DNA of 64,000 bases from Poronia punctata (GCA_022579005.1 MU401473.1:62001-126000), one strand, 5' to 3'; shown: positions 48,101 to 60,468, counted from the stretch's first letter. Made by a program: numbers and translations. The notes: generated from the sequence alone by a model not told the origin.

Positions 48101-48400
48101 GAGGACAGGAGGAACAAGGCGATCGACGCAGAAAGACGACTGATGAAAGAACGCGAGGAGAATGCCGAGCTACACCGACATCAGAAGTCCCTATCGGCGC
48201 CAGCGCTTGTGACAGAGGCGAGCGCCTCGGCCGTGCCCAGTCCCGCATGTAGCTCCACGCGAATGGATGCCGAGGCCGAGAACATGGCGAGCTGTAGTAC
48301 CATCGACCTTGACGAAGAGAGAGGTAGTAGGGACACCGGAGACTTGAACATATCCATCCCAACGCCTGCCGAGGAAGAGGCCCAGCTTGGACTCGGATGA
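45143..48400 (+). CDS. TBC-domain Rab GTPase-activating protein
   Basis: A single-exon frame of 1085 residues from the ATG at 45143 (GACATGGAG context); the frame is open a further 24 codons upstream without an ATG. The first two thirds are Ser-rich and disordered, with one coiled-coil stretch (about 150-240, DLAQRDVQIANLRRRADERE). An Ala-rich run (EAAAAAAAAAAEARF) precedes the TBC domain, about residues 715-955. The catalytic arginine finger is in DMDINRT (Arg783) and the glutamine finger in GYCQGMN (Gln818), so GAP activity is expected. The RVWDVVLCISDG block follows. The C-terminus has a second coiled coil (EEIEDRRNKAIDAERRLMKE). It should stimulate GTP hydrolysis by a Rab/Ypt protein in membrane traffic; the target is not predictable. 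Confidence 0.92.
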   Translation: MESEQAATSIAIERSSSQLSSLSTKSNRGDYTVRAKSRSRKLTSQPSSSASSIAASDKSLTSFPSFSPQQDRHDETLMPAARGVATGNPQMSKRQASKSIVESLTSIETPKNPRNALFEDTPVPTRKIPGALHLAEPEYIERLITKHGAVDLVRQVAEDLAQRDVQIANLRRRADERERALRRIIIECGLSNLELETKLRLVEREQKELDRSKRRLDDGLSNLMNDAMQDSLSQTAAFTGSGIDEGLESTAQNASPGTPLENNKGTIRGWKQYLWGTGTGRKSRSVSIKSVNGEGAKTAIRAPITGDRRPPIQEDLFTPPESGSTRSSSRASSIYSTHTTRKPSSSLASMALQLVAGKTNYDTIRGRSDSAGHAGSLRTSSAASTKTGASARGNSSQSGPKALMSMRRSTPSSASLAQRTQLYDRRDMLGTSPDDASNKRLDNYVPVEMDTIFSPEGQPPTLTHIYNNFNNAEYLTDRFGFIYDQRRKMRQREATQVATRIKRGSRAEMLSGGRLSLSPSSFDDDTNPIRDVGINDRPGSPSSASSASMDQGRPKRWQDYLKIATFPTELLSHTPVATSGIEVLEGHEQPKSPGLITTNARGLMPSATTTAALDSNSTAKMIEEASGTLVHEDAEPVKLLLKQLSDVHDALQREKAIRWNEFLRKVRAERKREGEAAAAAAAAAAEARFQRAPVMIPEAKLTDGETIGIADLGFKGKVGRAKWNEFRNLVLGGIPVANRPKIWAECSGALSIRVPGYYESLVSRSDKDDDPIVVSQIDMDINRTLTDNIFFRRGPGVAKLSEVLRAYARRNPEVGYCQGMNLITANLLLIMPSTEDTFWVLVSIVERILPLGYYDHSLMASRADQVVLRQYVSAVLPKLSQHLDNLGIELEALTFQWFLSVFTDCLSAEALFRVWDVVLCISDGSTFLFQVALALLKLNERQLLQCDTPAAIYTYINHQMTNHAISIDGLIQASEGLRKVVRREEIEDRRNKAIDAERRLMKEREENAELHRHQKSLSAPALVTEASASAVPSPACSSTRMDAEAENMASCSTIDLDEERGSRDTGDLNISIPTPAEEEAQLGLG

Positions 48401-49837
48401 TTCCATTCCATTCCATTACATCTCATTAAAACACATATATACCAGGGTTGAACCGATTCGAAAACGAAAATCATGGAAAAGGGAAATAGGGGCGGATTAC
48501 AAGGAAAGACAATGGGTGGGTAAATTCAGGTTCTCGGTTCTCGGTTCTCGGATTCTGGAGACTTGCTGGCTGGCCCTGCGTGATACCCCAAATGGCAAAT
48601 CAACCAATAACGATAGTAAACTTAAAACTACAAATATATCATAACATTAACTCAATACAATACAATACAATACAACTCAATACCAGCGTCGTACAAAGTT
48701 ACCCACGTCTTTCATCGAGTTCTCGTCCGTGTTGTACTTCTATATCTCAGTATATCTAGTAACTATTAATTTGATCTTAAGTCTGAACCGTTTTTACCTA
48801 ATACTTGGCATTAGAAACAAAAGGTTAAAAAACAAAAATAGTTGGAGAAGATATCTCGGGTTCAAGTACGAGGACATATACTCGTAGACTCTTCAAGGTT
48901 CCCCCCTTATTGGTCAGACTCTAATCTAAGTCCATACGACCTGAGGCAACAAATCAAACCTCACTGTCAGTCATCAAAATCGAAAGCAAAAACCTACTTG
49001 TAACAATAAGGAAATCTTCCTATTTGGTGATAACTTCCCTGGTACTGCTTACAGAGTACTTATTAAATTCATCAAGATTTACCTTCATCTCAACACGTCA
49101 TCTCATCATCTCACGCATAGGCAACGGCAGAAGAAAGTAAGGGTATGAGTACGGAAAATCAGGATGGATGTGGAAAAAGGCTTCTTCTGGGTATCAACGT
49201 TGTCAGGGCGAAAAAAAATGTCTAAGGTAGAGGCCAAAGAAAAATAAAAACGTTTCAACCCGATAGGTAGCCAGCTTTTCCCTAGTTTCTCTCTTTTTCT
49301 TTGTTTCGTCACCTTAATCATTGTGGCAACCCCCTTGCCCCGTCTTCGTCCCATCGTCGCTTCTAGTATAGCCATGCTTATTGTGATGCAACGCGGGTAT
49401 AATCCTTCCGCTCCCCAACCTCGCCATCATAAAAATTTTTATGAGAACCTGGAATATAGCATAGCATTAAGGCTCTTCCTATAAGCGCCGGAATATGCAC
49501 ACGCTAGGTAGCTCCGCCTCATTCGTTTCGCAGCCTTTATCAAGAAACCCGTGGTCTGCGTCTCTATTGGATTTGTTTCTTTTTTGTACACAAGCTCGCT
49601 TGTTCAGAGCTCGGAAGATGCATCGCTATCATAGAACCATAATAAAACACCATTCGAAAACAAGCAGACAGCAACTGTCTCTGATATTGGGACGGCATCT
49701 CGCTCGAGCCGGAGCGGTAGGGCGAATCGTAAAGAAGGAAAGGGGGGAGTATAGTATACGTGGCAGACCGAGTCATCCTCCGATGGCACGAGGGCACAGG
49801 GGCACATAGGACCATCATCAGAACACATCGTCGCGCG
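48401..49837. other. Intergenic region between convergent genes
   Basis: 3' flanks of the TBC gene (plus) and striatin (minus). It contains an AATAC-type pentamer repeat near 48657-48675 and AT-rich stretches; no supported gene. Confidence 0.6.
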
Positions 49838-52553
49838 TTATCGTGAAAAGACCTTGACAGAACCGTCACCGCCGGCGCTGACCACCCATCGGCCGTCTTG
49901 GCTCCAAACGACGGAACAAACACCTTCGCCGCGCATGATACGATGGTTTGTGATTTCTTGTGTACACGTCCGCTTCTCGAGTGACCAGAAACGAAGACTA
50001 GCGTCGTGACCGGCTGATACGAGCTCTCGGCCATCGGGGCTAAGAGAAAGACTCGATATGGCAGCAGGATGTGCCATGACCGAGTAAGTACACTGGCCTG
50101 CCAAGATGATAAGTAGTTAGTACATAGACAGAGAGAAGTTACGAGTAGAAGTCCGACTTACCGCTATTGGCATCGTAGAACCTGATCCATTGGTCTTCGT
50201 GCCCGGATATGATGACGCCTTCAATACCGCTACCCGATGATCCAGTACCGCGCGTAGGTCCTTCGGCCTCTTCCTCGCCGAGGTTACTAGTCTGTTCAAG
50301 TCTACTAGTCGTTGCAACCACAACATTGACGCTCGTTCTCGGCGTGTTGTCGTATGTCTCCAGACTGGCCATGGAGCCAATCTGCTCGCCAGTACGTGTA
50401 TCAAACGTGATGATGGCCGCGTCCGCGAAACTCACCGCAAAGAGCTCCCCGGTGGAGGAAAGCGGCGTTATGCAGGTGGGGGACGCTTTGGAGCCGTCGG
50501 ACCTGGTGATACTGTGGACGAGAGTCGAGTCGAAGGGCGACTTGGACGCCATATTCGGTTGGGGCGAGTTGGGAAACTGCGAACCAGAGCTCATCGAATT
50601 GCCTCTAACACGTCCGCTGCCGGCCGCACGTCTTCCCGTTGGCCCCGGTTGGGGTGATGTAAGCTGGGGCGGCGCGCTAACTGCCCAGACTTTGATCGTC
50701 CCGTCGGCTGCGCCCGAGGCTAACAAGATGCGGTCCGGCGCACCGTATGCACTTGAGTTCCCAAACAAAGCACCCACCGTCGTAGGAAGCACGCAGACAG
50801 CCCAGACGGCGTCGGTATGACCGTCCAACGTTGCCTTGGGGTCTACCCTACCGCGTTCCCACACCCTGATCGTCGCATCTTGCCCTCCAGAGAAGATCCA
50901 ACCATCACCCTGCGCACGGCCGCCGGTAGAGAAATTGGGTGCGGGCGACCAAGAAGTGAGACACAGAACCGCACCGGCATGTCCGCGATGGGTAAAATCA
51001 GCCGGGACGTCGAGGTCTGATGACTGAGCGCCGAGGTGAGGGGGATTCTCGCGTGGAAGATGGAATCGCTTGATGGTGCCATCATCACTCGCCGTACAAA
51101 TTTCCGGTTCTCCAGGGCTCCCACCGCCCGAGAATATCACCGTCCGTACCGTATTCAAATGCCCTCGTAAACCATACTTGAGCTTGAAGCTAGTATTTTC
51201 CGTTTTTTGGGCAATAGCATTGAGTGACAACTCCTGATCGGCACTACGACGACGGGACAGTGAGCTCCTTTTGCGGTGGGAATTCGAACCACGATTCGGT
51301 GATTTGGGCAGGTTCTCGGCGGTAGGGAAAACGTCCGTGTCGGGTCTTTGAGAGAAGGGTTGTAGGGGCTGCAATGACGTCGGCTCCGAAAATGATGCTT
51401 CGTTAAAGTTCCATCCTTCAGACTCGCCCGTTCGCTTGTCCATAGATGCCGGACCATTCGGGGTTTGGGGATATTCGTTGGGATGGCTTAACCTTGAAAG
51501 CTGATCGTCGCGACCCCGCGCGCTGGGATGAGGACCGGCGGTCGACCACTCGCTTGGTTGTGAATAAGTCCCAGCGCCAGTGTCCCCAGAGCGGACCATA
51601 GGAGCCGATTGCAGATCGGTGGCTCTAGAGACCATGCTGGCACCGCCGGCTGGCTGCTGTTGCGCCTGGCCAAGGTGGTTGGAATTGGGGGCTGGGCGAG
51701 AAGGGAGGTCCTTAGTATTGTTCTGATTCAACCTCAAACCCGGAAATTGCGCATCAAGGGGCTGTTGTGTGTGCGGGAGGGAAAATTCACTCTCTCTCAG
51801 GTCCTCCATGCTCGGGAGCGGGGGTGACTCTCGGGGTGGTAACGGGTTCGCGGGCGTTATCATCAGGTACGAGAATTCCGACTGGCACTGAGCGAGGAAG
51901 TTCCTTAAATCGTCCCGGTCTCGGTCTTCATCCCCTTGCAAACCTAGAAACCCCTCGGGTCCTGGGATACCACTCTTCGACTTGTCACTGGTTGCTGCGT
52001 CACTGTCAGTGGCTACGTCGATAGCAAAAGGGAGCGTCGTTGGGAATGACAAACACTTCAACTTCTCCTGCAATAAAGCAGATCTATCTACCTTGGTGGT
52101 TTGTTTCACGGGGTGGTCCGAAGGAGCCGCTGCCGCATCGCCACTTTCTAGCTTGGAAGTTTGATCCTTCACCTTTTTCTCGAGAATGTTGACATATCTT
52201 TTCAAGGCCTTCTGGGAGGCATCAGATCGGCGCGCTGCACCCTCGAGTGCGGCGATCCTAGCCTTCATTTCTTGACGCTCGATCTCCCACGAGTTTTTAT
52301 CTCGTTCGTGCCGGTGCCATTCTGTTTGGAGGAAGCGCATGACGCCTGTACATGTAGAGTTAGCAACCGAACTTCGGTCGAGGATGGTTGGAATCGGCTG
52401 GATCGCATAGGACTAACCTTGTAACGTGTATTCCGTGGCATTCGGCATGTTATGTTGCTGCATTGAGGAGCCGCCTCCAGACATGTCCTGGCCTGAGCCA
52501 GGGCCACCGAGCCCGTTTCCGACGCCCATGGCAGGGATTTGTGGCCAGCTCAT
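49838..52553 (-). CDS. Striatin family protein (PRO11/STRIPAK subunit)
   Basis: Three exons, 52553-52418, 52345-50162 and 50097-49838, 859 residues. Introns start GTTAGT and GTAAGT. The N-terminus (MSWPQIPAM, Gly/Ser/Met-rich) leads into the conserved striatin block [20 protein letters not shown] and a coiled coil ([19 protein letters not shown] ... [14 protein letters not shown]), used for oligomerisation and phosphatase and kinase binding. The middle is disordered. WD40 repeats fill the C-terminal half, including [64 protein letters not shown] and [12 protein letters not shown]. Striatins scaffold the STRIPAK complex controlling hyphal fusion and sexual development in filamentous ascomycetes (pro11 in Sordaria). 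Length and architecture fit. Confidence 0.93.
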
Positions 52554-54636
52554 GGATGTCGGTTGCTGGGCCGATATATCAAAGAATCAAAGTTCCAGCG
52601 CCAGTGGACGCCTCGTTCGTTTTACCGTCGACTTTGTATAGATTTGGCGAACTTGGGCATTGGACGATGACAGGCACCGAGTATGTGGATATGCGTCGCT
52701 TCACAAGGAGGACTGTGCAAGGTGGCGGCTGTCTATCCGAAGATCGACAAGTTCGCTTAGTCGATATCAACAAGGATACGATGCACCGAGTCGAGGTCGA
52801 GGGAAAGACGATCGTCAAGTCACAACGCGGCTGCCGTTGCTTGAACTTTCTTTCGGATTGTTGAGACGGCGGAAAAATACAGACGGGGAGATTAAAGAGC
52901 TCGACGCGATGAATGGGTCTTGAAAGTGTGGGTAAGAACCTGTGAGGGACCGAGCGGGCTTGGCTGTCGCGAGTTGAGTCGACGTTACCAGGCGTGGAAC
53001 GGGTTTGACGCGGCAAAGTACCTGAAGGAAAGAAAGAAGGCAATAAAAAAAGTACCAGTAGAACAATAAGCGTGCCGTTGACTGTCTTGCTTGTGTCGTG
53101 TAATTTCGTGTCAAATCTCGTGTTTCGTGTTATCCGGTGATTCGGTTTGTTCCCGATTTCATAAAAACCAATTGTTATTATGTTGAGTCGAAAGTTGACG
53201 ATACGAGCCGTCCAAAGTCACCGATCGATGATAGATAGACGGGTAGATGATATCTGGTCTGATGTCGCGCGTGCTGCGGCTGCTGCTGTTGTCCAACGGA
53301 ACAGATGAGCTCGACCAGAGTACACCCCCTATGCTAGCTAAGCTTGTATCGTTTCGGTGATCTAACTTGAAATAATATGTTCGAGAAAGGCAAATGGCCT
53401 GGGGGTATTAAGGGCCAGGATTAAGAGCAGTAGGTGACAACAGCCCCAAACGGCTGTAGGAAAGCCTTATTTACGGACCTGATGCAATTCCTTCTTTTGA
53501 CAGTCTTCTTTCCTCTCTTTCTTCATCATCTCTGGCAGTAGCAAATCTTGGTGCTTGGCTGTTCCGACCAGGTAGGTATCACTGGACGGTCTCTGCTGTG
53601 CGCCTGACAGACCTACTCTTGGCCAATGAGAAAATAGGACAGCTGGTTGCAGCTACCTAGACTAAACCCGTTTATGCTAGCTGATCAGGTGCTGCTCAGT
53701 TGGTCAAGAGCCCCCCGGCTTTCGCAGTTGGAAGTTTCCCCTGATCTGTGCATGGACCACTCAGCCCCCCGTATTGGTAAATGCCGGTGGGTAATATTCA
53801 TGTATCTAATCTACAGTTTTCTAGTTATGTAATTATCCTGCAAGAGACAAACCCCGATAAATAGGTCCCTTGCACTTTCTCTCATCTTTCCATCATCAAC
53901 ATACGAGTGCAATGCTCGGTACAATGCAGGTGCAAACACACACAGTTGCGCGTTATAATCTTACAAGATAAAGTAGAATAAAACAACTTGACCAGGTCGG
54001 CAACTCCTCGAAGCCAATGTACTTACTTACTAGCCCTTGAAGTGAATGTTTCCCGACGCATGTACCTACATACCTTAGTAGGTAGCTGATCTCCAAAGAC
54101 TACCCCTCGCGTCCACAAAGCTCAAGTCGGCGAAGTGGGAGTAGGCGATCTTAAAAAGCTTATACTCAGCTCCAAGGATGGCAAACACTCAATACGGAGT
54201 AGATAAATAAGGTTAAGTATATCTTGTGTATTTGCATGGTAAATACCAGTTGTTCTATTGTCCATCATAAGCAACGCAATGGTGAAGATCTTTCTTCAAG
54301 TTTAGCTTGTCATTACAACCACGTACTTTAGTCTCCCTAAAGTATCTTTTGTCAGTAGGCATTATCAAGTAGGCCCCCGTAAGGTAGGTTAGAGAGTAAC
54401 CTCGGCTGCCAAGAGATGGCTCAACTCATCATCCTTCGATAATTACGTTGAGAGTTGGAAAGTATTTAAGATCATGTCACTCTTGAAGCCCATACCGGTA
54501 AATAATATATTCGGCCTAGCGTATCTCAGCTTGTTACTCAAGCTTCTCTACAATTTTTGCGGACTTTCTTAAACCTAGGATTGCTCTTCGTTTCTGTTCA
54601 ATTTGTTAACAGCCGAGATACCTATCAACTTTTACA
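52554..54636. other. Intergenic region between divergent genes
   Basis: Promoters and leaders of striatin (minus) and the thioesterase (plus). The open frames here are antisense or repeat-like and unsupported. Confidence 0.6.
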
Positions 54637-55364
54637 ATGGGAAACCTCTTTGACGAACTGCAGGCCTTTGAAGGGAAAGATAAAATAGAAGCTTACCTAA
54701 AATGGTGGCGGGATGAATACGTAGACCCCGAGAGACATGTAAGCAAGCCTCATTCCCCAACCTCATCTGGCGGAAATCGATATTTGTATGGCTTTGTATG
54801 GCGTGCAGTGACACGGCAGGAGCTCAGAATTGGCCAATGTCGTAAAACCACCTGCACTCCCGTATCTCACTTTCATCCTACATATATTTCTTGGCCCCAT
54901 TCCCCATATGTAGGTACTTACACTGGCACATGCAGGAATGGTCAACCTCGATCATGCAGGGACTATCTGTGGTATCGGCCTCTACACCTAGCGAATCCAT
55001 ATACCCGCAGGTCACTTTTCGGCTCTCTGTCCCGCAACTGATGGCCAACGCTATGGGGAACATGCACGGGGGTTGCACCTCGACCATCTTCGACATTTGC
55101 ACAAGCGTCGCGATTCAACTCGTTTCGCGCCCCGGCTTCTGGCAATATTCCGGTGTCAGTCGCACGCTCAATGTTACCTATCTCCGGCCCGTACCCGTGG
55201 GCACGACGGTCGACATCGAGTGCGAGATTGTCCACGTTGGTCAGCGGCTCGCTAGCTTGCGCGGCATCATGAGGAAGACCACCGACGACGGCACCAAGGG
55301 ACCTGTGTTGGCCACTTGCGAGCACGGAAAGGTTAACACAGATCCGCCGGTTCAGAAGCTATGA
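54637..55364 (+). CDS. Hotdog-fold thioesterase (ACOT13/PaaI-like)
   Basis: Two exons, 54637-54738 and 54936-55364, 176 residues. The 197-nt intron has GTAAGC and GCAG and is phase 0. The N-terminal helix region is [20 protein letters not shown]. Then comes the 4HBT domain with [19 protein letters not shown] (about 74-90), the HGG motif and the downstream Asp typical of ACOT13-type enzymes, then [20 protein letters not shown] and [11 protein letters not shown]. It probably hydrolyses medium- or long-chain acyl-CoA; no clear targeting peptide is seen. Length fits the family. Confidence 0.9.
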
Positions 55365-58109
55365 GGGTATAATGCAGTAAAGACATGCACGCATAGATAG
55401 ACAATTTTATGTATTTACAAGAGCGTACAATTTGCCTGTGTATAATAAAGCGCTGGCGGATACAAGGAATACAATTCATAGATTGATAGAGTTTTGATGT
55501 GGCGGGGAAATATCTGATAAATTCGCATGATCACAACATTTTTCTGGTCGCGGAAAGTTGAGACAATAATGGAACCTCTCACAGCCGGTGAATACACATT
55601 CAGCCAAGCGTCAGTCCGTACCGCCGGAGTGCCTCATGATGAACAGAGGACAGAAATGTCGTGGTTTTTGTCGTCGTGATCATCAATGTTGTCTTTTGTT
55701 TTGTCCCGTCACAGTTCTTGCGGTCTAATCCGACCCTATATTGCTTTAGCGACTTGTAACTGTCCTCAAAGTTACTATCCTGGCATGATGCTCTCCTCGA
55801 TCATTTAAGTCTGCCCTTTGGACAATCGGTGAAGTACGTTGTTTATCGAGACATCTCTTGTTCCTCTCCCGGGTAGGTTCTGGATGTCAACTCTTACCCT
55901 GTACCTGATATCTGTTCGGCCATCTTCAAAGTGAACGTCGTATATCATCTGTTCAAAAGGGTAAACACGGAGTCTATTTGTGTGACGTGTAGAATTATTA
56001 CTTCATAAATATGATGTTGCTGTCGAGCGTAAATATGATGTTTCCCTTACGTATCTATAATGCCCTTGATCACTTCGACTGGCAATGGAACTTGATAGGG
56101 ACAATAGTCGAGTGTGAGCTCCAATGAATGTCGTTGAACAGTCATGAGGAACTGTCCACAAATGATAGAGTTTGATTATAAAATCCCAATGTTGTTAGTA
56201 AGCACAAGCCCGAACTACCAGAATTTATCCATTACAGTCGTGTACTGCTAGATAAATAGGTACAGATAGGGAGGCCGCGGTTGGTCAATGGTCCTTTCCC
56301 TTGAGATGGGTTATATATTACACGCCCCTCGTACTCGTAAACATGTCTTTACTTATCGATAAAGCTTTCACTTGCGTCACAGCCACCATCGATTCCTGGA
56401 GCGGTGTTCCCAAACTTCAAAGTTGGCTTTCCCCAACTTCAAGTTGGAGCACCTCGACACTGCACGCAATGTATACAGATCGTTAAAAGTTGTATTAAGT
56501 TACAATAAAACAGAAGACACCGCTCATCATGGGTAGTGGTCAGTCTCCACGTACTGGCAACTCGAGCATCTAGCTGGGAAATGGATATGCAGGTCCGAGT
56601 AAGGTATCTCACCGAATAGTAGGCAATCCGGCCGGTGATCCCCAGAGCTGGCTTTTGCGCATTACTGCGCCAAGTTGAACTACACCCACCGCGTTCTGCG
56701 CCGACGTTCAATCTTCTTTATTAGGCCTGAGAGGCCAGCAGTCCGTGGCAGCGTCCTTTCCCTACCAAAACACAGGTAAAAGATAACATTGCGAAATAGG
56801 TAGAAATGCTGAGAAGATGCAGTGAATTCGAATGTAACTCAATTCTTCTTAATGAAGCGCTTTGGAGCCCTCCCAGTCCTTCTGATGTGGGGAGGCAGGG
56901 CAGTCACAGAGCAACTCTGGAATGTAAGTGTCAAAATTATGGGACACTTCTTGATATAAGAGGCCGGTGTCCCCCCACAGAATTGATATTCTTCTTCTGT
57001 TCTTCTCTACAAGCAATAACAACTCAATTGTTCCCTGTGCTATTCTATCTCTGATCAGTTTTCATCTTCCTGTTTTGTTTCAGCAAAACTGCTCGGTATT
57101 CCTTTACTCACTTACACTCTACTCAACTATACACCCTGCTCGGGCTCTTACACAGACTAGCTCATCCGCTCCGGGTGGCTTTCCGCCCCGACCTGTCTCA
57201 CTCTCTGGTCAAACATACCACCCTCTTATAAGTCTTACTTTAGACTCATTTACCTTTTGGTCCTCTACCTGCTCGAGTCTGCAAGATATTCGCTGCGCTT
57301 AGCTTCCTTGCTCTACCCTGGATAACTATCCCGGACTGACTACTGTCTGTTCTGATCCCCTTCGTCGACTTAAACCCCATTTATATTTTCTGGTACCGTC
57401 GTTCAATATGCCTGGGTCTGGATCCATTTCCAATATGACCACTTACTTTGGGTAAGGGAAATGTTCACTTGTCTTCTACTCACTTACTCGACCCAAAGCT
57501 GGGTAACACCTACGTGTGGCCTCCAAAGCTATTACACAGGCGTGCTTTTGTTAGTCAAGACTCGTGACAGCTCCTTGGTCTACTTATACTCTCAGACATG
57601 TCTTGGTCCAGTGTCTCTCCTCCTCGTTCCTCCTTCCATGTCTCATCCTGTCACGTTGTTGTCTCACATCTTCCCTTGTATCTCGGACTTCACCAACGAC
57701 GTCGTCGCTACCGTGTTAGTTGTCTTATAAGACGTATATCTTTTCTGTATTTCCTCTATGTCGACGGTGGGGGGTTTTAGCTTGTATGTTCCTGTCAATT
57801 GTGCTGGTGGTTGCCATCGACCCTTTTACCATATCATGTCTGGGTCTTCTCGACCCATCCTAACTATATCCCTTCCCGTCCCTTCCCACACATACATTAT
57901 ATGTAACCATCCACACCATGGGTATCAATCATGACACCACTTCACACCCCCTACAAATGATCAACATGGGGCAGCAAACCAGAAAGGGGGAGAGGGGAAC
58001 CACTCAAACGACATGAGGAAGTAAAACAGCTTCTATAAACGGGCAGGGGAACATGACTGATTCCTAACCCGGGCAATGCAGTCGTATAAACGACAAAAGC
58101 AACCATACC
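55365..58109. other. Spacer with pyrimidine-rich tract at about 57000-57780
   Basis: No supported gene in 55365-56950. From about 57000 the plus strand is strongly C/T-rich, which suggests a long 5' leader or promoter of the small frame at 58110 rather than coding sequence. Confidence 0.5.
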
Positions 58110-58304
58110 ATGTCCAACATCGGACCCACAGACAAAGTCATTATGTCTGCGGACAGGACCAGAGAATTCATGTCAAGCTTTAACGGCGGCGGCGACCCCG
58201 TAACTGCCCTGGGTGTACGGGGTAACCAGACAAACCCCGGTAGCCGTGCTGCCGACGTATCTCGCCAAATCGACGCCGCCATGGCCGCACTCAATTCTCC
58301 CTAG
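58110..58304 (+). CDS. Possible small protein, 64 residues
   Basis: The frame starts MSNIGPTDKVIMSADRTREF and ends with an amphipathic segment (ADVSRQIDAAMAALNSP). It has a GGGDPVTALG turn-rich middle. It follows a GCAATGCAG acceptor-like site at about 58080 and a long pyrimidine-rich tract, as a leader with an intron would. No family is recognised and no membrane or signal segment is present. The antisense frame is equally open but less protein-like. Confidence 0.45.
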   Translation: MSNIGPTDKVIMSADRTREFMSSFNGGGDPVTALGVRGNQTNPGSRAADVSRQIDAAMAALNSP

Positions 58305-59115
58305 GGCCCCGCCTCTTTCTTAGGAAGAATATCGCATCAAATCTTCGAAATTTTCTCGTAGGTATGCGCATCTATCCTGTCCTTACTAGTTCACAGACTA
58401 ATGACCCGTGTTTATGTAGTAGCGAATCATGCGCGCATATGACATTTACAACAAACAAAAAAATGGAATAGATAGAGTGGGTTAGACACGATCTAGAAAG
58501 CCAGGATACCAACGACTATAATGATTTTTTGGTTGGTGGGCATACCCCGTGGGCGGCGGCGTTATATGTGTTTTTCATCAATTCGGGGTTTCCCGGACGT
58601 GGGGACGTGGGGACGGAGCGGAGCGGCGACTTGGCCGGTTAATGAGGTTATAGATGGAATGCCCCGAAGATAGGGATGGGGTTACGGGATGACGGAAGCA
58701 AGGGAGAGATTAATGAACTAAACGGCCGGGATACCCACATTTGATTTTCTGTTTTCTTATGCGTAGCGGCTATATTGGGCGGCGTTTTTTTTGGGGTTTC
58801 ACACACTACCTACACTCATCAATCATGCCCTCTTTCACAAAGCCTTTGGAGAACCACACACAGATATTCAGATCACTCGCCACAAGACGGCGACAGGAAC
58901 GGAGAGAGATCTCGAAATAATGACTTGGACATTACGCTAAGAGCAAGAAAAATAGAATAACAGGACATTGTTCGGCCTTCTCCCCTCGAATGCTGAATTG
59001 AGCTCGTTCCCGTGTAAACGCCGGCGCAATGCTATGCAATAATAAATGGACCACAACCTGCAGAAAAAAGGCCCCAGGCCAAATCCAATACAATACTTGT
59101 ACAACAAGTTTTCCA
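58305..59115. other. Spacer between convergent genes
   Basis: Nothing supported; a short GGGGACGTGG direct repeat occurs near 58600. Confidence 0.6.
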
Positions 59116-60468
59116 TTACACCGTATTTGGTTGTATAATATAAGGTAAATCTCCCGGATCTTCGGCAGTGGCTAATCGGATTACCGAATTCTGCGATGCA
59201 GAACCGAGACTAGAACCGGACGTTTGACTTGGAGGGTAATTCCTTCTTCGAGTCTGCGTCCGTATTGAGCTCTGTGCGCTGCCGGAGCTAATCGACCGCG
59301 ATACGAATGTCCCTTCAGCCCTGCTCCTCGGTGTCGTAGGCGCGGTACGGTAATGAAGTCCTGCCGTTGTGGCCGACGAGTTCCGAACCGCTAGTCTGGG
59401 TATCCGTTGCGAATGCATGCTGTCCCGATCGTCGAAGCTGCTTGAACTACGAAGGCTCTGAGACGGGGTCGTTGAGTTGGAGTTCCGGGGTCGGTAATCG
59501 TCGATGTGTCCGTCAAAGACGGAATACATGCTCTCGTGATCGAGCGATTCGTAGAGAACGGTTGGACTCAGCGGTCGCATTTCTCGTAGAACCTCGGCGA
59601 ATAGATGCATGAGTTTTCTAAAGGTCGTGTCGGACATGGGCCGGTTCGAGAAGCGAACGCGCTCGTACAAGTCGAGGAATTGGGTAACGTTTGGGGAGGT
59701 AGACAATATGTCTAGCTCGGTAAGGTGTGATATGTACCCTCTCAGGGTGATATTTAGAGGGCGTTGAAGCAGCATCACTGCATCGCGATCCAAAGTCGCC
59801 GTCGGTTCGGGAGCGGCCGGCGCCTGCGCAACGGCTTTTGCCTCGATGAGATTCGGTAGCTCGGCTAGTACTTTAGCGTAGTGGACGTTGGGTAGGTCTG
59901 GCGAACAGGGAGAGCCCCATCCGTAGTGCTCTATTTCGCCCCAGACAGGACGAACGGGCGGGAGCGAAATGCCCATCTCCTCCTCGACACTAGGTCGAGG
60001 TTTCGACCTGAACAACTGTAAAGACTTGCGGCCGTCCTTTGAGCCCCGCTCATTGCCGTCCCCTGCATTGAAAGAATCGGCTGTGGTATGCGTGGTCGTG
60101 TCGGTTGGAGGTGTGACTTTGGGCCGGGCGCTCCAGGCAATGGCTGCGCTTCGGCCGATGCTGGCGACAATCATGTCGCGGACCTTCTTGTTGACATCGC
60201 CTTTGTCGATGGGGATAGATTGTTTGGGAATCGAAGCAAGTACGGTTCGGGTGACGTATAACCTCGCAGCGTATACGAATAAGACGATGAGAATGCTGAG
60301 CACATAGACGATAGCGATGACGATAAGGTTGATGTATTGGCGGGTGGTGGCTAAAGCTTGTCGGACAAAGTCGCCGGGCACAATCAGGAGCAAGGCGGTG
60401 AGAATAAGACATAAAACGCCATAGACGGAGTTATATGCAATGCGAAACAGGAGAGCAGCGGTTGTCAT
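59116..60468 (-). CDS. DLT1: DLT1 (defect at low temperature) family membrane protein
   Basis: A single-exon, 450-residue protein. Two N-terminal transmembrane helices (about 8-30, YGVLCLILTALLLIVPGD; about 46-70, INLIVIAIVYVLSILIVLF) are followed by AARLYVTRTVLASIPKQSIP and the conserved IDKGDVNKKVRDMIV block of fungal Dlt1 proteins. A further conserved core contains RPVWGEIEHYGW and ITLRGYISHLTELDIL, then MSDTTFRKLMHLFAEVLREM. The C-terminal 120 residues are Ser/Arg-rich and disordered. The molecular role is not established; yeast mutants are cold-sensitive. The ATG at 60468 starts directly before the first helix. Confidence 0.88.
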   Translation of the reverse strand: MTTAALLFRIAYNSVYGVLCLILTALLLIVPGDFVRQALATTRQYINLIVIAIVYVLSILIVLFVYAARLYVTRTVLASIPKQSIPIDKGDVNKKVRDMIVASIGRSAAIAWSARPKVTPPTDTTTHTTADSFNAGDGNERGSKDGRKSLQLFRSKPRPSVEEEMGISLPPVRPVWGEIEHYGWGSPCSPDLPNVHYAKVLAELPNLIEAKAVAQAPAAPEPTATLDRDAVMLLQRPLNITLRGYISHLTELDILSTSPNVTQFLDLYERVRFSNRPMSDTTFRKLMHLFAEVLREMRPLSPTVLYESLDHESMYSVFDGHIDDYRPRNSNSTTPSQSLRSSSSFDDRDSMHSQRIPRLAVRNSSATTAGLHYRTAPTTPRSRAEGTFVSRSISSGSAQSSIRTQTRRRNYPPSQTSGSSLGSASQNSVIRLATAEDPGDLPYIIQPNTV

